A stretch of 47,622 bases of DNA from Dimargaris cristalligena (lineage: Eukaryota > Kickxellomycota > Dimargaritomycetes > Dimargaritales > Dimargaritaceae): NCBI GenBank assembly GCA_027576995.1, contig JANBQC010000174.1, positions 1 through 47,622 on the forward strand, given 5' to 3'. The notes below the pieces were generated by a model. It searched no databases and was not told the origin of the DNA. It worked only from the letters and a program-made list of their open reading frames with translations. The position numbers were made by a program, and so were the translations under genes. Each line of letters starts with the position of its first letter. The first letter of the stretch is position 1. Shown here one piece after another: positions 46,459-47,622 of this stretch.

Positions 46459-47180
46459 TGTTGCCCGGGTTAACCACTCTTAGTTTGTCAAGAGTCCCGA
46501 GGATAGGCATCTAACTGTAGGCAGGGCTTAGACTTAGCCAAGTGGGCTACTAGCATTAGGATGGGGGTGTAGTACTAATTAATGAAGGACAGATGCAGGT
46601 AAATATCAGGGATGTATAGCAGGCATACTTACTAGTTAGTATAAGGGAGGTAAGCATATATAGAGTTTATTGGGGTAAACTAAGGGGGTAGGAATAAGCT
46701 AAGGAATTGAACTAGTCCTAGGAGGGCCTGGTTATATATAGGGGGATGGCTCCAGAGGGAGGTCCCAAGGGAAATGTTACTAAGGCTAAGGTACAGATAG
46801 GTAAAGGGCCCAACCGGATGGCTTTGCATTGGGAAGACTCTCATGGGAACTGGAAGAGTCTTGGATTAGCAAGGGGAGTATTTGAGGTGTGAATTATTGA
46901 GGTCATAATGTTTAAGCTATATAATAAATGATGACCCATAGTACTAGCGGTGACTATGGGAAGGTTAATATGGGTAAAATTCGGCCCAGCTATATAAGGG
47001 TTTATATTATATGTGTATGGGAAAATATATGGGAAATATATTTTTAACTAGTAATATTGGCCGAATCTAATGGATTTTTCATTATACAGCTTGGATGAAC
47101 TTCTCCCATATGGTACTATAAGGCCTAATAAGGACGGGCAATTGTTAGGACTGGATTAAGCTGGATTAGGGAGGCTGACA
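46459..47180 (+). mobile_element. Solo LTR 3 (722 bp including a ~136-bp nested insertion)
   Basis: Begins TGTTGCCCGGG and ends GGCTGACA. Flanking 5-mers are ATATG (46454-46458) and GTATG (47181-47185), a target-site duplication with one mismatch. Without the nested insertion at 46972-47107 it is about 586 bp, nearly the same as LTR 1. Contains the conserved hairpin and a TATATA box (46657-46662). It lies in the same orientation as LTR 2, only 487 bp downstream. Confidence 0.82.
46972..47107. mobile_element. Small MITE-like insertion nested in LTR 3
   Basis: LTR 1 and LTR 2 read straight through at this point (TTAATATGGCACTATA in LTR 1), but LTR 3 has about 136 extra bases. The insert begins GGGTAAAATTC and ends GAACTTCTCCC, imperfect terminal inverted repeats, and is bounded by ATAT on both sides (46968-46971 and 47108-47111; ATATGG if the GG is counted). 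An inner pair TTCGGCC/GGCCGAA also occurs. Too short to encode anything, so it looks like a non-autonomous DNA element. Confidence 0.6.
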
Positions 47181-47185
47181 GTATG

Positions 47186-47622
47186 CAAGTGTAGTAACAT
47201 GGCCCGGGGATCCGGGAGGGTTCAGTGTGGCCCTATCGGGTTGAAGGGCACCGGTGTCACAGTGTGGTGGTGTCAGGCCACTAAAATGGATAACAAAAAT
47301 ATATCAAAAGGGCAGGGTGGCTTCTCCAGGCAAACTGGTTTATCACTCAAATGAAAAATAATAAAACCAACCATATAAAGTTTTAAACCAAAGTAATCCA
47401 ATATGAAAAATACCAGTTTGGAAGCTCAAAAGGTCAGTCCTTGGCAACCACAACTTTCAAAGGCATATAAATCCAAGTAATCCAAAGTAATAGTAAATGT
47501 AGTTTTATTATAAAGAAAAAAAGTAGAAGAAAATTAACCCTAAACAAATTGACACTAAAATTTGACACACAGAAAAAAAGAGGGGAAAAAGTTTCCTATA
47601 TATGCAAAAATATGCACACTAA
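47186..47622. other. Right edge with abrupt composition change
   Basis: GC-rich sequence (GGCCCGGGGATCCGGG; GGTGTCACAGTGTGGTGGTGTC) gives way after about 47,280 to A-rich sequence with many AAA runs, unlike the rest of the window. It could be the edge of another mobile element that continues beyond the window. No coding region seen. Confidence 0.3.

Noticed and set aside
1..47622. tRNA, rRNA and CRISPR features
   Set aside because: I looked for GGTTCGAxTCC-type tRNA arms, rRNA-like blocks and regularly spaced short repeats and found none I could support by eye; a tRNAscan-SE run would settle the tRNA question.

Overview
This is a nuclear segment of a filamentous fungus, probably an early-diverging zygomycete-type lineage. 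Evidence: spliceosomal introns (about 130-530 bp, GTAAGT-type donors, TAG/CAG acceptors, CTAAC-like branch points); a velvet-family regulator, found essentially only in fungi; CBM18 chitin-binding secreted proteins; a DPBB/expansin-like secreted protein; fungal-type Mms2 and cytochrome c1. Coding exons are GC-rich and intergenic DNA is AT-rich. The exact lineage cannot be fixed from the sequence; a Kickxellomycotina/Dimargaris-like fungus is a guess.

Layout. (1) 118-8680: a direct tandem duplication of a ~4.2-kb unit. Each unit carries one two-exon minus-strand gene for a secreted, lineage-specific protein with basic motifs, plus long non-coding sequence; an ~80-bp stub of a third unit follows. 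(2) 9118-10061: Mms2-type ubiquitin E2 variant whose 10-nt first exon is easily missed. (3) 11093-15671: two minus-strand genes, a long disordered AGGF1-like FHA protein and a truncated-haemoglobin-like globin with a disordered N-terminus. (4) 15.7-22.2 kb: gene-poor, with one solo LTR. (5) 22.2-25.0 kb: two CBM18 genes, one intact with four domains, the other interrupted by one in-frame TGA. (6) 25.0-30.3 kb: AT-rich, no convincing gene. (7) 30.3-35.4 kb: a ~2.8-kb pyrimidine-skewed stretch and then the three-exon velvet gene. (8) 36.8-41.9 kb: five-exon prolidase and two-exon cytochrome c1. (9) 42.7-43.3 kb: secreted DPBB protein. (10) 45.4-47.6 kb: two more solo LTRs of the same family, one split by a small MITE-like insertion, then a composition change at the right edge.

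How the genes relate. There is no obvious cluster. Conserved housekeeping genes (Mms2, prolidase, CYT1) are interspersed with fast-evolving secreted or surface-related genes in TE-bearing, AT-rich DNA. The two CBM18 genes and the DPBB gene share a compact promoter layout, a TATAAATA box 160-220 bp before the ATG. The housekeeping and regulatory genes instead have pyrimidine-rich leaders, some probably spliced.

The most unusual items are the duplicated putative effector-like genes, the nonsense codon at a conserved glycine of the second CBM18 protein, the three solo LTRs with target-site duplications, and the pyrimidine-rich region upstream of the velvet gene. No clearly new multi-gene system is evident.
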